A stretch of DNA of 64,000 bases from Allygus modestus (taxonomy: Eukaryota; Arthropoda; Insecta; Hemiptera; Cicadellidae): assembly GCA_963675035.1 (NCBI GenBank), contig OY776114.1, forward strand, positions 147,811,161 through 147,875,160. The letters run 5' to 3'. Position 1 is the stretch's first letter. Each line of letters opens with the position of its first letter. Under the pieces are notes generated by a model. The model saw only the letters and a program-made list of their open reading frames with translations. It was not told where the DNA came from and ran no database searches. Below, one piece after another: positions 1-12,484 of the stretch. The translations under genes were made by a program, and so were the position numbers.

Positions 1-173
1 TCATTAACTGAATGCAAGCTAATATATGGCTTTTGGATGAACAAAATAAAATAAATTTAAAACAACATTACAGTTATAGTAAAGGTTCACTTTTCTCACA
101 CTTTGCTATTTTGCTGATATCTGTTTTATGTTTGCAATCGATGTCTTAAACGCTGTGGATAATGTTATCAAGA
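1..173. other. AT-rich sequence, no feature seen
   Basis: This is AT-rich sequence upstream of the first family B repeat. No gene, RNA or repeat structure is recognised. An ORF that crosses its right edge lies mostly inside the repeat. Confidence 0.5.
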
Positions 174-911
174 AACGAGTTCGCACGCAGCACGCTGACG
201 TGAAGGAAGTGAATTTCAACTTAAAAAACAATAAAAACTCAAAATCAGTTAAAAACATACATTTATTCCAACTTTTATTCAAATCTGAATACATTGATTT
301 TTTGGCTGTTCTGATGCTCCTGGTTCTATTTACCTGCAATGCTGGGAATACAATTTTGTGCATTATAAGGTTAGGAGAAGGTCCAGTCAGGCTTTAAAGT
401 AGGCGTGAGGTTGTTCGGGGTGATAAAAGTACACCAAAAAAATGAATAACAGGCTTTTCTAATGTAAAATCCCCATAAGACAACGTACTGTGTTTGGTCT
501 ATACACATTTTTTTTAATAACTCGGTACATATTTATGCTAGAATGACGAGAGAGGGCTTAAAACTTTCGCCTCTCCAATTCCCATCTTTTTACATGCATT
601 TATTTTACATACGGGGCTTTTCTGACCTTTTTGGGCCCAAAAACTCAAAAATTGAAAGATTAATTCCCTAAAAAAGGTGTTTAGAGTTTTCCGATTGTTT
701 TGTCCTTCGAACTTGTCCAACTGATTACAGAAAGGAACGTCCCTACCAAATTTGAAGTAAATCGGACAAAAAATGCGAACGCTAGAGTGCAAACACATAT
801 ATATATATATATGTTCAGGGGGTCACGTTAGGAACTTCTATGGTGGTCCCGGGCTTAAGTTTCACCGTGCGGGTCATGCTAATAGTTCACTTTCCAAAGG
901 AAATTCACTAA
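174..911 (-). mobile_element. Family B HINE-like repeat, copy 1
   Basis: This copy begins with the hairpin end (AACGAGTTCGCACGCAGC, then GCTGACGTGAAGGAAGTGAATTTC) and ends with TTTCCAAAGGAAATTCACTAA. The inverted GTGAATTTC/GAAATTCAC motifs near the two ends, the (AT)n tract near 798-812 and the hairpin end fit the plan of Helentron-associated non-autonomous elements (HINE/DINE-1). It aligns by eye with the copies at 29032-29860, 30168-30945 and 37856-38669. It has no coding capacity; the ORFs inside it are incidental. The class assignment is inference from structure. Confidence 0.7.
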
Positions 912-3900
912 TAAAAATGGGTTGTTTCTAACTTCTTTGACCACTGCTGAACATGAACATGTTCGTCCGAAACATATTCAGTCTGATGACCATCCAGTTT
1001 GACATCTAGGCTATTTACATATATTTTATCGGAAAAATACCGATTTATCACAGATTTCAAGGCTATTTCCGCATTAAACATAATTTCTTTCTAAGTATAT
1101 GATAAATTATCTAGCTTTTCACACTTAATAAGGAGTTTCAATAAAGCTATATATAAAAGTGTATTTACATATTTATGACCAAAGAATAAAAATATCCTAC
1201 ATGGGCGGATGTCTGGTGATGACGTAGCTGGTGATGGATGGTTGGGGTATTTGACAAGAAATTTCAAATGAATTGCGTCCGTCTACTAAAATTCCGCAAT
1301 AATTGTTATTCGTGGTATGCCTCGTCATATCGTGGCAGATATGTCTTTGCCAAAAATACTGTAAATTTGTTAAAATTCATAAACCAAAAAACTAAAACAT
1401 TTTTAAAATTTAATAAATATAATTCAATACAACTTATATTTATTTAAGTTTTATAAAACTAAACGTGAAGTGGTGGTAGATCGAATTCTAATCGTTGTCA
1501 CTGGCAAGTACCGACAAAATCAAACATAGTTATTTACGTAATTTTAGTTACTTTAAATTAGACTTATTTTAGAAAATTAATTATTTTAGACTTTAAATCT
1601 GAAATTGATTCAATTATTACTTATGTGTGTATTTCTTATTATTTGTATGGTTTAAAGTATTGTTTTGCTATACGTTTGATACATTTCCATTTTTAAATTT
1701 TTAAATTTAGCTTATATGAACTAAATACAAATATTGTGTTAGATGAAACAGAGTTTAAAACAAAACACCATATTCTTTCTCTTCTGCCGACATTCAATTC
1801 ATAGGTTTAAATTTATTCATTTGGTTTACCTAGCTGTCACCAGAACGAAAACAACTATCATATTTTAATGTATTTTAAATCTTTGACCTTAGGTAAGAAT
1901 ACATTAGTGTATACCTTACATATATTAATCAAGGTATGTGATATTTCAGATTTTGCCAGAATACATCTTTTCCCTCTCCCCCTATATATAGTGTAAGGAG
2001 AAACTATTGTTTTCGTCAACATTTTTGAATCTGAGCTATCGGTAAAAATAATTGTTTGGTGATCCTTCGACACCAAAAAGGTTTTTTTGAGGTGATAACT
2101 GTTTGACTGTATGGATGTGTGACCTAGATTTCATACGAATGGCCCAACTTTTAAACAAGGTGTTATGTAAATCTATTGTATCCTTTGGTGTCATTTTATT
2201 TATTTGTTTGGAAACTTGATTTAGCAGGGTAACTTTCCCTTTAGGTAGTTCAGTTTGTGTCTACCAGGTTTCACCTCAGTTATTAAAGAAATCAGTGGCA
2301 TTAAGAAGTTTAAGAGTGCTTTAAATCAACATCTTATTGAGAAGAGCTATTATGTTCCGGTACAATTTTCCTAATTTCTCTCTTTTACCTCCGACTTCTT
2401 CCTTAACGGTTTTTTTTTCTTTACCAAAGCCCAACCATACCTCACCTTGCACCTGACTGGGCAACGTTGGTCTTCAACAGCCTTAGGAATAGCAGTGGTG
2501 GGTCCATGCCCCTGGGTCTGCAGGACTTACGATGGAGGTAACAGGTAACAGGTGTCAGACACAGACTGCAGACTGAGTTCGTAACGGAACAATCGCTTAC
2601 GCAGCGGTTACAAACGTTTATTGGTGCAGATTCAAACGCCGATATATCGGTCAATAGCACTAAAATGGTTAGTCAAATTTACTTATCTCCTTTATAAAAA
2701 AGCAACAAATATATAAGTTAGTATCTTAAAATTAATACTCTTCAACACTAGAATGATTTCGGATATAAGTTTTAAGTTTTCATTCACAGGTAAGAGTGAA
2801 AACCGTCAGTAATTTAGTTTAACGTTGAATAACTGCCGTTACTCCTTAACTTTGAATCGTAATAATAACTGGCAACACAACAATTCGCGTATGATCAGTT
2901 TATAATGAAGAGCTAATAATTATGAAATAACCATGGAACATCTAGAGTAGAATATGCATTTTACGTTAGTTTAATTTTTTTAATTTCAGTACCAAGACAT
3001 TTGTTGTATTCGAACATTAAAAGGCGCAGACGAGAAAAGGCTTCCTTTGATTAAATGCCCGCAGCGAAGCCTGGCAATCATGTCTGGCTTAGAACCGGCG
3101 TTAACTTGCGGTAGAACTGTGTATTACGTAGAGTCCTTAGTTCCTCAGTGGTGCACTGTCAACATCATGTGTATACAGTATATACTTTACACAACGAATT
3201 TTTTTATATAAACAAATCATCAAGCGATTAAATAAGTATGAATTGAACGAATTATTCAACTTGTAAATGATGGAAAATTGCGCGACGCATTTGTTTTGAA
3301 GAAACTGTGATGGTCAAAAATGAACAAAATTTTGTTTTTGTGAAATTGTTATCTTAGTTTTGTTTGCAGTATGGCAAAAATCTAGTTCTTCACTAGGACC
3401 AAAAGTGGCTTTTCGATCCTCTTTTTTTCCCCACCTGTGCTTGTATCGAAACCAGTCACTTTTGTTCCTACTGATGAAATCATTTATTTTAAAATTGTTG
3501 CTTTTCTGGTACTCCCGCTGTTACGTGTAAACCTATCTGTATTTACGTAAAGTAACAGAAATCATTGGGGATTTGAATAGTTCGAATATTAATAAGCCAG
3601 ATAAAGTATTGATTTGAATAGTTTGTTTTGGGTATATAGTTTTAGATGGCCAGGAATCTATAATTTGGTCTCTAGGCCATTTGGTAAATAAGAAACTATG
3701 AAAACACAATATTTTTGGAGGAAGGAGTCTTTTTAGATGATGGTGAATTGTTTCTGTGGCAAAGGATGTTATTATGAATGGAGCAGTAGGTTTTACTAAA
3801 AGACCTGGGATTGAATAGGACAAATTACACTTTTTTTATTCGCCTAAACTATGTATATTTTAAAACTTTGTTTCTATATCCACGTTTAGCTAAATTCCAA

Positions 3901-4835
3901 GGAGAAAGCTTGTACCAAATCTCCTAATACTATCTGAACCTCTCGGCTCTACATATGGTTAATGTCTTAAAATAATAAAATTGACGACCTGATTGGTTAT
4001 TGGATAAATTAAGAGCGCATTAAGGAGTTGAGCAAGTAGTAAGTAACAAGCAAGTAAGTTGAGCTTTAGTTTAAGTAAGGCTTTTTAAGGGGACATATCA
4101 TTGCAAGAATAATAGCTAAACAGGAGAGTCAGTTTTTGTAAAAAAAGGCTCAAGAAAGATGAGGGGACGTACTTTATTAGTAGAAGGGTTTATTCTTGTA
4201 GAAGGTCAAGTTTCATTAGTACGTACGTATTTAAATACGCGTTTAACTGACATATTTTAATAGGGAATACAGTTTTGCTGAAATAGTCAAATGATAACAC
4301 CTTGTTTTTTCCAAGTATATACATTGTAAAGATAACTTGTTACATTTATTATTTTAAAAATTTTTCTCGAATATAAGATACTTTAACCTTGATTCTAAGT
4401 AGTCTAAGTAGGATTCTAACTTTATGATTGGACATGTTACACTTTTAAATAAACCTTCCCCTGAAACGGCAGACTCAGCTAGCCAAGTAGGTATTGCAGG
4501 AAGGTCCTTTGAAACCACATTTCAGTTATTGATTGAAACCCACTGTACCCTGCACAAGTCCTGCTATGATTATGGTTTAAAGGTTAGCTTTTTAAGCTCC
4601 TAAATATTAACAAACCATACATTATAGCTCTCTACCTTTCTGAATCGTAGGAACCTCTTCGTACATTTACAAGCACCTCGTAACCATAGCTAAGACATGA
4701 GAACAATACGCTGCATGATATATTTTGATACAAATAATTATTGTATGAATATATGTTGCAGTACAACAATATTCATATCGGACTTGAAAATAGCTTACTC
4801 AATCCGTCCAATAATCTTTTGTTATAAAATGCGTA
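912..4835. other. Gene-free AT-rich stretch
   Basis: No coding region is supported. A less AT-rich patch at about 2435-2660 holds a cysteine-containing 72-aa frame on the minus strand, but it has no recognisable motif and no codon pattern that I trust. No RNA gene or repeat copy shared with the rest of the window was seen. Confidence 0.4.
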
Positions 4836-4966
4836 TACAGGGTGTAAAAAACCATTCCGTACTTTGGGATATGATTCCTCTTACAAAAAAAATAAAAAGT
4901 TCATATGAAGGTATATCCTAAAACGTATGTTCCCAAAGTCCTGAAAGTTATTTTTAACACCATGTA
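4836..4966. mobile_element. Possible MITE-like short repeat
   Basis: The stretch starts with TACAGGGTGTAAAAAACC and ends with GTTATTTTTAACACCATGTA. These are imperfect inverted copies of each other (TACA-GGTGT-AAAAA) about 130 bp apart, in a TA-rich context. This looks like a small non-autonomous DNA element or a relic of one. It codes for nothing. A second copy was not found in the window, so the call is tentative. Confidence 0.3.
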
Positions 4967-6664
4967 TATATAGCTGGAAAAAGGCAACGCAAATGTCTCT
5001 ATATTATATATTTAACGTAATTTAAAAGTATATTACAAATTTGACATGTTTAAATGCTAAACATGAACGATTTTTAATATAGTTGAAATTCAGATTATTT
5101 TAGAAAAGCAAATGCATAACTGTCAATTCACAAACAATGTAGTTATTAATAATTTGAATAGCAAACAAAATAACACATTGATTTTCAAAGAAATAAAGTA
5201 ACAAAGTAGAAGGTTTAGTAAGTAAATGAAGTAGATTTAAGGTGAAGAATAAGAAAAAGATGAATCGCCACTTTTTCCTGTAATCTGTCAAAGAACAACT
5301 GAAACATTGATATAAATAGTACTCCAAGGTAAAAATATATCCTCATGGTTGTCAGATTATTAAATATCTACTTGTGTAGGAATTGAGAGAGAAACACGAG
5401 TATAGTTAAGTGAGTAATATATATGTGAAATCATTTCAATTGCTCTCCTATATAGTATTTAGTTTACTTTTTTCGGTGTTCACGACACATCTCTGCATGG
5501 TATGCTCTGTGAAAATCCAAATCAATAAAGTAAAACTCTTGATGGAGGAAAAAGGTGAATACGAAAAGCTAACACGGACAGTCAACCTGCGTGGTTGACA
5601 ACTTTAACAATGTGTGCATTTCGGAAATGTTTAAACTGTTGGGAGAGTCCAAACCTAAACAATAGCTGCACACAGTTTGACGTCACAGGTGTTACAAACT
5701 TTACCACACGCTTGGTTACGGGTAAACAAATTGTTGGAAAAGAGAATATTTATGCAAGTATCAATTTATAATTGTTTTAATATTGTACATTTATGGCATA
5801 GCTTTCACTTTTAATTTAATGAACATATGCATTAAAAATTAAAAAAGTTGCAAACTGAAATATGTTTGTTGGATATTATAAACGGGATAGTTGAATTGTG
5901 TTTCCTGGATGGCCTGACGATTAATATATTAAGTTTTCTACTTCAGTTTAGGTGAGCTTTCGCCGTCATAATGGAAAAATGGCGGACATGATAAATAATT
6001 TTTGTATTTTAAGGTTACTTGTTGATCCGAATTTTCTAAAGTTATGAATAAACGTGTAAAACTTCTATGTCTTTGAGTCTGACCAATAGTGCAGTAATAA
6101 TAAAAATAATATGTAATGAAAGACTGTAAAAACAATAACATATAAACAACCACCAAAGTTTAAATAAGTGTATATACAAATATTGGGTTAAAATCAATAA
6201 ATCAGTATTTTTGGGTGACACCTCCTAGCATGTTCATACTTTTGAGTAAAAAAAATGACGTTTTATTTTATTGATGACAAGGTAACACATTGGTCTACAT
6301 TTGATCGGAATTATAAAATTCTTTACTATTCATGAGTAATTCCATTAGATGAATATTTGTTTGACATCAAATGGGAGAAAAATCAAATATGACATCGACT
6401 GCTCACATTACTAAAGGAGAAAACTTGTTGTTTAAATCAAAGGATCTTAAGTAACATTTGCCAGCAAATATATTTCGGCTGTAAGTTTTTTTTTTATTAT
6501 TAAACTTACAACCTATTTTTCCCAGCCTATTTTTTTAGTTACAAAATTCAAGAATTTGCTTGCTATCACACATTATATGATCTTGTTTAAAACCATAAGG
6601 AGCGATTTAGTTTATAACGTATTTATGTATATATCTACTAGGAATAATACCCTAAAATATCTAA
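4967..6664. other. Gene-free AT-rich stretch
   Basis: Only short unconvincing ORFs occur here. I see nothing that can be named. Confidence 0.4.
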
Positions 6665-6733
6665 TAACATCATCAACATCAGCGTGCACCCTTAGTTCAT
6701 CGCCTTTTTGCCTGGGTATTACAAATGTCATAT
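6665..6733 (+). repeat. 65-70 bp direct repeat, copy 1
   Basis: A segment reading AACATCATCAACATCAGCG and continuing CCCTTAGTTCATCGCC...CTGGGTATTACAAATGTCA is repeated in the same orientation at 7709-7778 with few changes. It is probably a fragment of an interspersed element. The reading frames across it (83 and 118 aa) are not conserved because of a 1-base length difference in the T run. Confidence 0.6.
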
Positions 6734-7035
6734 ATGTACTTTCAGCATTTAAAAATCACAAACATATAATAGCATTGATAATTTGTAGACATATGATTAC
6801 AAATTAATAAAATAAAATAGATGGTTTAAAGAGGACAAATTAAAAATCACAAATATATATTTCTGTAGTTTAAAAGGTTTTTGCCTTTTTCCAAATTTAA
6901 TACCGAAGAAATATATTTTCATTTTTGTAATTTAAAAATATTTATTGTATTAATATAAAGGTAATATAATGATATGTGTAAGTTACACAGACACACATAA
7001 AAATAAAATAATATATAGAACTAACTATTTATTGT

Positions 7036-7078
<43 letters not shown>

Positions 7079-7708
7079 CTTTAATTTGATTAACAAATAC
7101 CATTATACTTACACCTTATTTAACTAATAATGCTGGAAATTTTTCGTTACAGGTGGTATTGAATCGTTTATATATTTGTAGGTATTTTTTAGATTACCAA
7201 CAATCAATATATCCAGCGACGAGAGATAATATTTCAAAATCTTACTAATGGCAATTTTGCTATTTTTAGTTACCATTAGGGTACTCATCAATCACATAAA
7301 ACAAGATTTAGAATATGAACCAATTTAAAGAGGTTTGGGACTATCGGTAGCATTTATCACAGGAGTTTTTTTGATTAAGAGCTCAACCACTCGACCGAAA
7401 CTTAAAACCGCTTCGTCAGAAATGTAATCCAACTTCACTGCTCGTTATTGTAAATTGTTCGTCCATAACTTAAATACCGGATGGTTGGAATCGAAGCAGT
7501 GAAATATCGTGAAAGTCAGTAGTGAAATTTGATTTTAATAGAGGATACTGAAAGACAAATAACTTAAAAGCATATTAATTTGTCTTTTTTTCGGAGATCA
7601 ATCATCTTGCTTTAATTGTTGTTATACAGTCTATTGTGAGCACACATAACATTTTACAAAATATGCGTTCTTATGCTGCAAAGTTTACTTTAAAACACTC
7701 CTTCCCGC
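6734..7708. other. AT-rich sequence with a (TA)n microsatellite
   Basis: The stretch between the two direct repeats holds an AT microsatellite at about 7040-7076. Unlike most others in the window, this microsatellite is not inside a recognised family A or B element. No gene is seen. Confidence 0.5.
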
Positions 7709-7778
7709 ATCCCTTAACATCACCAACATCAGCGTGCACCCTTAGTTCATTGCCTTTTGCCTGGGTATTACAAATGTC
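7709..7778 (+). repeat. 65-70 bp direct repeat, copy 2
   Basis: This is the second copy of the segment at 6665-6733, about 1.04 kb downstream. It lies just before the fold-back structure at 7826-8096. Confidence 0.6.
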
Positions 7779-7825
7779 AGCCTTCCGATCTTTTTTTATG
7801 ATATTCCAACCAAACTATTTATTAG

Positions 7826-8096
7826 TTTCGACTTATTTTTGGGCATCACCCACCTTCAGGTATGTGTGGCGTTCTCCAGCGGAGACAGATGGAAGTCCTC
7901 TTGTCAGATTTTCAAAAACAACAAAACACGAACATACACAAATAAAAATAACAATCAACGCCACATTAAGTCCCGACGTTTCGAGATCCTAAAAAAAAAC
8001 TTTCCCGTTATCAAGGGTCCTTGAGCCTAGCACGAACCCGAGCGCCTGACCACAACGCTCAATACGTCCACAAAACTACCCAAAAATAAGTCGAAA
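7826..8096. repeat. Short fold-back unit with 18-bp inverted ends
   Basis: TTTCGACTTATTTTTGGG at 7826-7843 is perfectly inverted as CCCAAAAATAAGTCGAAA at 8079-8096, giving a ~270-bp stem-loop unit. The inside contains ...CACATTAAGTCCCGACGTTTCGAGATCC... and a ...CGTTATCAAGGGTCC... motif. Such GAAACGTCGGGACTTAATG-type text recalls the ends of Penelope-like retroelements, but that link is from memory and weak. No intact gene is present. Confidence 0.5.
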
Positions 8097-8748
8097 ATAA
8101 TGTAAATACCCACATAAAACATGTCTTTTAAAGGACGGATAAACTATTTATTGAAAACTATTATAATTATTTGAATGATTTTAGACAGTTGACGAAATAT
8201 TTTTAATCACTATGTCACGTGAAATCCAAGCTGTTCTGATATTCTAGACTTACTAGAAGATCATGGTTAACCAAACGATTAAAATACGTATGTACCAAAA
8301 TTTAAATGTTATAACATATATAAATACATATTATATCTTAAATTGCTTGTATAATCATTGCATTATAACAATGTTCAACTTGAGATGTAGATGTTCAGTC
8401 GACATGTGTTGGAGTACAGAGTTTGATGCGACACGTAACACGTCAGCCTCACTTGTTATGCAGCGCGATGTCACGTTAAGCCTCCCGATAGCTTTACAAC
8501 ACGTGTCCGAGCTGTTGCACGTTTAGTGGGGAGACTATTCTGTGCTAGGTGCCGTTTAGTGGATTAAGATATAGATGTGTCAGCCTCATCCTACCGTTCA
8601 CTGTCGAGGTTGATTACATTTTAGTGTCTTTTATGTGACAAAAATGTGTGATACATTCATCCATAGTGTCGATAATTACACACCTTAAGCGATCAACATG
8701 TCCCAAATAAATTATGTGCTTAGGATGAATCTAAATTTAGACTGCATT
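8097..8748. other. No gene seen
   Basis: AT-rich sequence with a more balanced patch at about 8390-8640. An 87-aa ORF (8263-8526) has no recognisable domain, and I do not call it. Confidence 0.4.
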
Positions 8749-8984
8749 CTGATGAGATAGTGGGATAAACTTGAGGCTCAAAAGGTCAAGGACAGCTTTG
8801 ACACCCTGATGAGATACTGGGATAAACTTGAGGCTCAAAAGGTCAAGGACAGCTTTGACACCCTGATGAGATAGTGGGATAAACTTGAGGCTCAAAAGGT
8901 CAAGGACAGCTTTGACACCCTGATGAGATACTGGGATAAACTTGAGGCTCAAAAGGTCAAGGACAGCTTTGACACCCTGATGAG
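8749..8984. repeat. 57-bp minisatellite, 4.1 copies
   Basis: Four nearly identical 57-bp units (CTGATGAGATAGTGGGATAA...GACAGCTTTGACACC) are followed by the first eight bases of a fifth. Units 1 and 3 read GATAGTGGG and units 2 and 4 read GATACTGGG, so the array is a duplicated 114-bp dimer. Because 57 is divisible by three, one minus-strand frame stays open with a 19-residue period (SLKFIPVSHQGVKAVLDLL, V alternating with L). The open frame follows from the period and is not evidence for a gene. Confidence 0.9.
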
Positions 8985-9073
8985 TTCATAACCAAAGTCG
9001 TTAGCATTTGCCAAAGTGGTTTTACATCAGAGATTTACGGCTACACCCGCTTAACAGACGTCTACGATTTCTT

Positions 9074-9210
9074 ATTAGCGAAATCGTAATCTTCCTTATA
9101 GGGAAGAAGCTATTACCGTAGGTCTCATGGTAAGACTTAAGCCCGAGACCATGATAACTTTTCATTTTGAGGTCCCCAGATGCCAAAAACACCATTCGTT
9201 CAAATTTTTA

Positions 9211-9297
<87 letters not shown>

Positions 9298-10087
9298 TCG
9301 TAAGCACGATAACTCTCGTAAAAAAGGTCCGATCTTAATGAAATTTTATACAAATGTGTAAAGTACCATTTATTTGAACGAGTTCGAAAACCAGATGAAT
9401 CGCACCATTCGAAGGGGGGTTTTGGGGGGGTTTTGTACCCCAAAAATGTGTTTTTTTGGGTTTTTCACATGTAATTTTAATTTAAATCAAATTTTAATTT
9501 ATACCATTAAATTCAGCTTAAAAAACAAACAATTTGGTATTTTGATCATTGCTCTACGTCAATTGGTTACCGAGATATTGAAAGTGCTAAACACAGTACG
9601 TTGTCTAATGTTATTCTTATGGAGTAAAAGAAAAATTGTATATCTCGCTTATTTATTAACATAAACTGGCGAAATTTGGTATATGGCTTGATCTGGTTGT
9701 GTTTTATTGTTGTTTGCACAAAAAAATAATTTTTCGCATATGGTTCCTGTAGCAGCAAACCTAGGTACTTGGTCCCCATGTTATTCTTATGGAAAATACT
9801 TAAAATGTTATATATCGGTTATTTATGAACGTATATGGATGAAACTTCGTATGTGACTTTACTTAGATGAGTTCTAATGATATTTGCATAAAAACCCATT
9901 ATTTTGTGTTTCTTGTTGCAGCAAACCTGCGTACTCATCCCCAATGTTATTCTTATGGAGAATAATTAATATTTTTAATATCGCTTGTTTGTGAATATAT
10001 TTCTTATGAATCCCGTTAAGTGTTAATGTGTTATGTTATATATCCATTGGAAATTCGCTGAGTATGCAGGTTTGCTGCGACGGGGGT
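9074..10087 (+). mobile_element. Family A HINE-like repeat, copy 1
   Basis: The element runs from TTAGCGAAAT...TATAGGGAAGAAGCTATTAC to GGAAATTCGCTGAGTATGCA and the hairpin GCAGGTTTGCTGC, ending ACGGGGGTATT. It contains a central (TA)n then (TG)n tract (about 9219-9297) and, toward the 3' side, a diverged tandem repeat of about 160 bp with GCAGCAAACCTGCGTACTC and CATGTTATTCTTATGGAGAA. Subterminal inverted GCGAATTTCC/GGAAATTCGC, central microsatellite, internal tandem units and 3' hairpin match the published plan of Helentron-associated elements. It is non-coding; ORFs over the TA tract are artefacts. Confidence 0.75.
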
Positions 10088-11589
10088 ATTTTACAAACGT
10101 AAAATCCGTCAAGTGACTAAGTAAAGGTTATACCACTACTTATTCTTACACACCCTATGTAAATTTTGTTTTACTGTACAACACCCATTACACAGTAAGG
10201 CCAATTTCAGGAGTGCTGTACTTATATATTTAATTTACATAACTGCACTATTTAATAGCTTGGCAAATGGTCCGTCAAATTTTATGCAACCTTATACAGA
10301 CAATGGTAATTGGGTATCTCAGTAGAGAAGTCATTTCATTGTAGTTTTTAGATCTTGTTTATTAATAGAAAAGTATATTGCTTTTTTCGAAATAATACAC
10401 TTTCCTATATTAATACTATTTCAGTACTATTCTAGTCTTACTGTTTGACGATTATTGGTCTGATTCTTATCCGGTGATACATGAGCTCTGGTAATACATG
10501 AACTCGTCATGTCAACGAGAATTATTTCATGTTGGGAATCAGCCATCTAATGAGTTAATTTAGTCTAATTGAATTTAATATTATTGTTAACAGCTGTTTC
10601 TTCAGTTCCGCCAACAGGTAAAATGAAACACTTATAAATAATTAACTAACAATGAAGCAGTTATATGAACTTAATTATACATTTGAATTTGAATTGAATT
10701 GATCTTACCTTAAAATAAATGTTACTTCTAAAATAATGTAATTTATATTCAAAAATTAGTACATTACTAAGCCTTTAAAGCAAATTAAATATAGTTAAAA
10801 TTAAAATAATCTTGGTATGAAAAATCATTATACATAACATAAACGTGTTGTGAAAAAGTAAGCAACTGTATGAACACAGGTAGTGATATAACCTCATAAT
10901 ATTAGACTTAATTTATTGGGTTATGCGCAGTCATATTATCTTATTTACACGTTCTACCTCATTAAAATATGTTTTGAAGTATTTGCACCAGAATATGTAT
11001 AACATTAATCGTGATTAAAAAAGAAAACTATATTTATATCTATCTTGATATCTTTACCAGTTACTCGGAGGGAGAGTGCTGGCCTCGCAAGTCAGTCGCG
11101 GGCAAGCGTTTAGCTCTGAATAGCCACCTCGAAGAGTCACCACTGGCCTGCCCATGTGACCATTTCGTTAACGGTAGTTCGCTGTCTTTGGAACCTCGCA
11201 TAGGGCTGTTGGCGTATGGTGACGGGAAGATGAGGTTAAAAAAATATAGCTACATTTGATCAAATTTACGATCATCGTATGAAATTTAATATACATGTTC
11301 GCAACAAACCCATCATTTTATTTGTCTGTTTTTTTTTGTTTTTGTTACAAAAGTTACAAGATATATATGTAGAGGTGTAGTTTTTTTCTCATATGTTACT
11401 TGTACACCTAGCTATAAGCAACAATTTAAACATAAATATCAGCGCTCTCAATGTAGTCTTAACTTACACGTTATATTGTGGCATTGTATAATCTTTCTAA
11501 GAGGATAATGTAAGCAGTTTTACAACCACCCGGAGTGTAAAGAAATGCGTACAGCTAATCATCGAGGGATAATTTTTGCTTTGGTTTAA
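10088..11589. other. Gene-free stretch with a GC-richer island
   Basis: Mostly AT-rich. The part at about 11065-11235 (GGAGGGAGAGTGCTGGCCTC onward) is clearly more GC-rich than its surroundings and may be a fragment of an old repeat or a SINE. I could not find polymerase III boxes in it that I trust. The 82-aa frame across it is not convincing. Confidence 0.4.
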
Positions 11590-12484
11590 AGTGCTCTTTC
11601 TTAATACTGGCAGCTTTCCTTGATGGCTTGAATGACGAGAAGACTAAAATTATGGTATTATCAACAGTAGTTGTTAAACGTGATCTAGCAAATTTCAGTG
11701 TAAACGGAATAAGTCCATCAGAGTTCGCCTGTCTTCTTGACGTTACCATTGATGATAGGCTGAACTGGTCCAAACATATTGACTCCCTATGTAAAAAACT
11801 GCCTTCACTTACTTTCGTTTTTCGAATATTAATGCCTGTAGTTGGTAAAGAAACTACCCTTCAGATCTACTATGCTTATGTATATAGTAGAATGAAATAT
11901 GCAATTGGTTTCTGGGGTTCGTCTAGTGAGTTCTTGAGGGTATTTAGACTCCAAAAAAGGATTGTTTGTATTATGTGTGGAGCTGGCTACCGAGCGCATT
12001 GTAAGCCTTTTTTTCAACAACTGCATCTTCTCACTCTCCCAAGTATTTATATTCTGGAGGTTTTATCCTTTTTTAAATGCAACTTCCACCTCTTTGAAGA
12101 GAATATTGCTAGACATCCCTATAATACACGTCATAAGTGTAACATGGTCTACCCTATCCATAGATTGGCACTACTTGAAAAGGGCATCCACTACTCTGCT
12201 CTACGACTATACAATGCTCTGCCCCGGCACCTGAAAAACATAGCCAGTGCAAGTATTTTTCTTAAAAAGGTAAAAAATATTCTGATTGAAAGGTGTCCGT
12301 ACTCGGTGGATGAATTCCTGTCAGACTGCACAAATATGTGAAGGAAATGTGCACTTTTTGCTAGAGAACAAATTTTAAATTGTCAATTTAGCATTAAGTA
12401 TTAGTTTTTAAATCTGACTTGTTTCACATAACAATTTGTTATTCACGAAATAAATGATTTCTGATTCTGATTCTGATTCTGATG
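11590..12484 (+). mobile_element. 5'-truncated non-LTR retrotransposon (LINE)
   Basis: The 3' end of a LINE: the last part of a reverse transcriptase ORF (to 12341), a short 3' UTR, an AATAAA at about 12450, and a simple-repeat tail of TTCTGA units (about 12456-12484). Such a repeat tail and the 5' truncation are typical of target-primed integration of Jockey/CR1-like elements. The left boundary is not sharp; coding similarity fades upstream of about 11628. The exact clade cannot be fixed without a database search. Confidence 0.75.
11628..12341 (+). pseudogene. Reverse transcriptase C-terminal fragment (LINE)
   Basis: A 237-codon open frame encodes the C-terminal end of a non-LTR retrotransposon ORF2. 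The recognisable order is an NDEKTKIMVL segment after the palm domain, LNWSKHIDSLCKKL, a YAYVYSRMKYAIGFWGSSS stretch, LQKRIVCIMCGAGYRAHC, then LTLPSIYILEVLSF, YNTRHK and the terminal ALRLYNALP. These are family-typical thumb and C-terminal motifs of arthropod LINE RTs. The catalytic YXDD box and the endonuclease are missing because the copy is truncated. The first codon (TTG) is only where the frame opens and is not a real start. The frame is intact over 714 bp, so the insertion is fairly young. Confidence 0.85.

Noticed and set aside
8737..8952. 71-aa minus ORF with 19-residue repeats
   Set aside because: Explained by the 57-bp minisatellite; no non-repeat domain.
8749..8984. Possible CRISPR-like array
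   Set aside because: The units are directly adjacent and near-identical with no unique spacers, and the DNA is eukaryotic; it is a minisatellite.
9162..9443. ORFs with long IYIYIY runs (also at 29518-29826, 32318-32623, 55013-55502, 56959-57367)
   Set aside because: They are translations of (TA)n/(TG)n microsatellites inside family A and B repeats.
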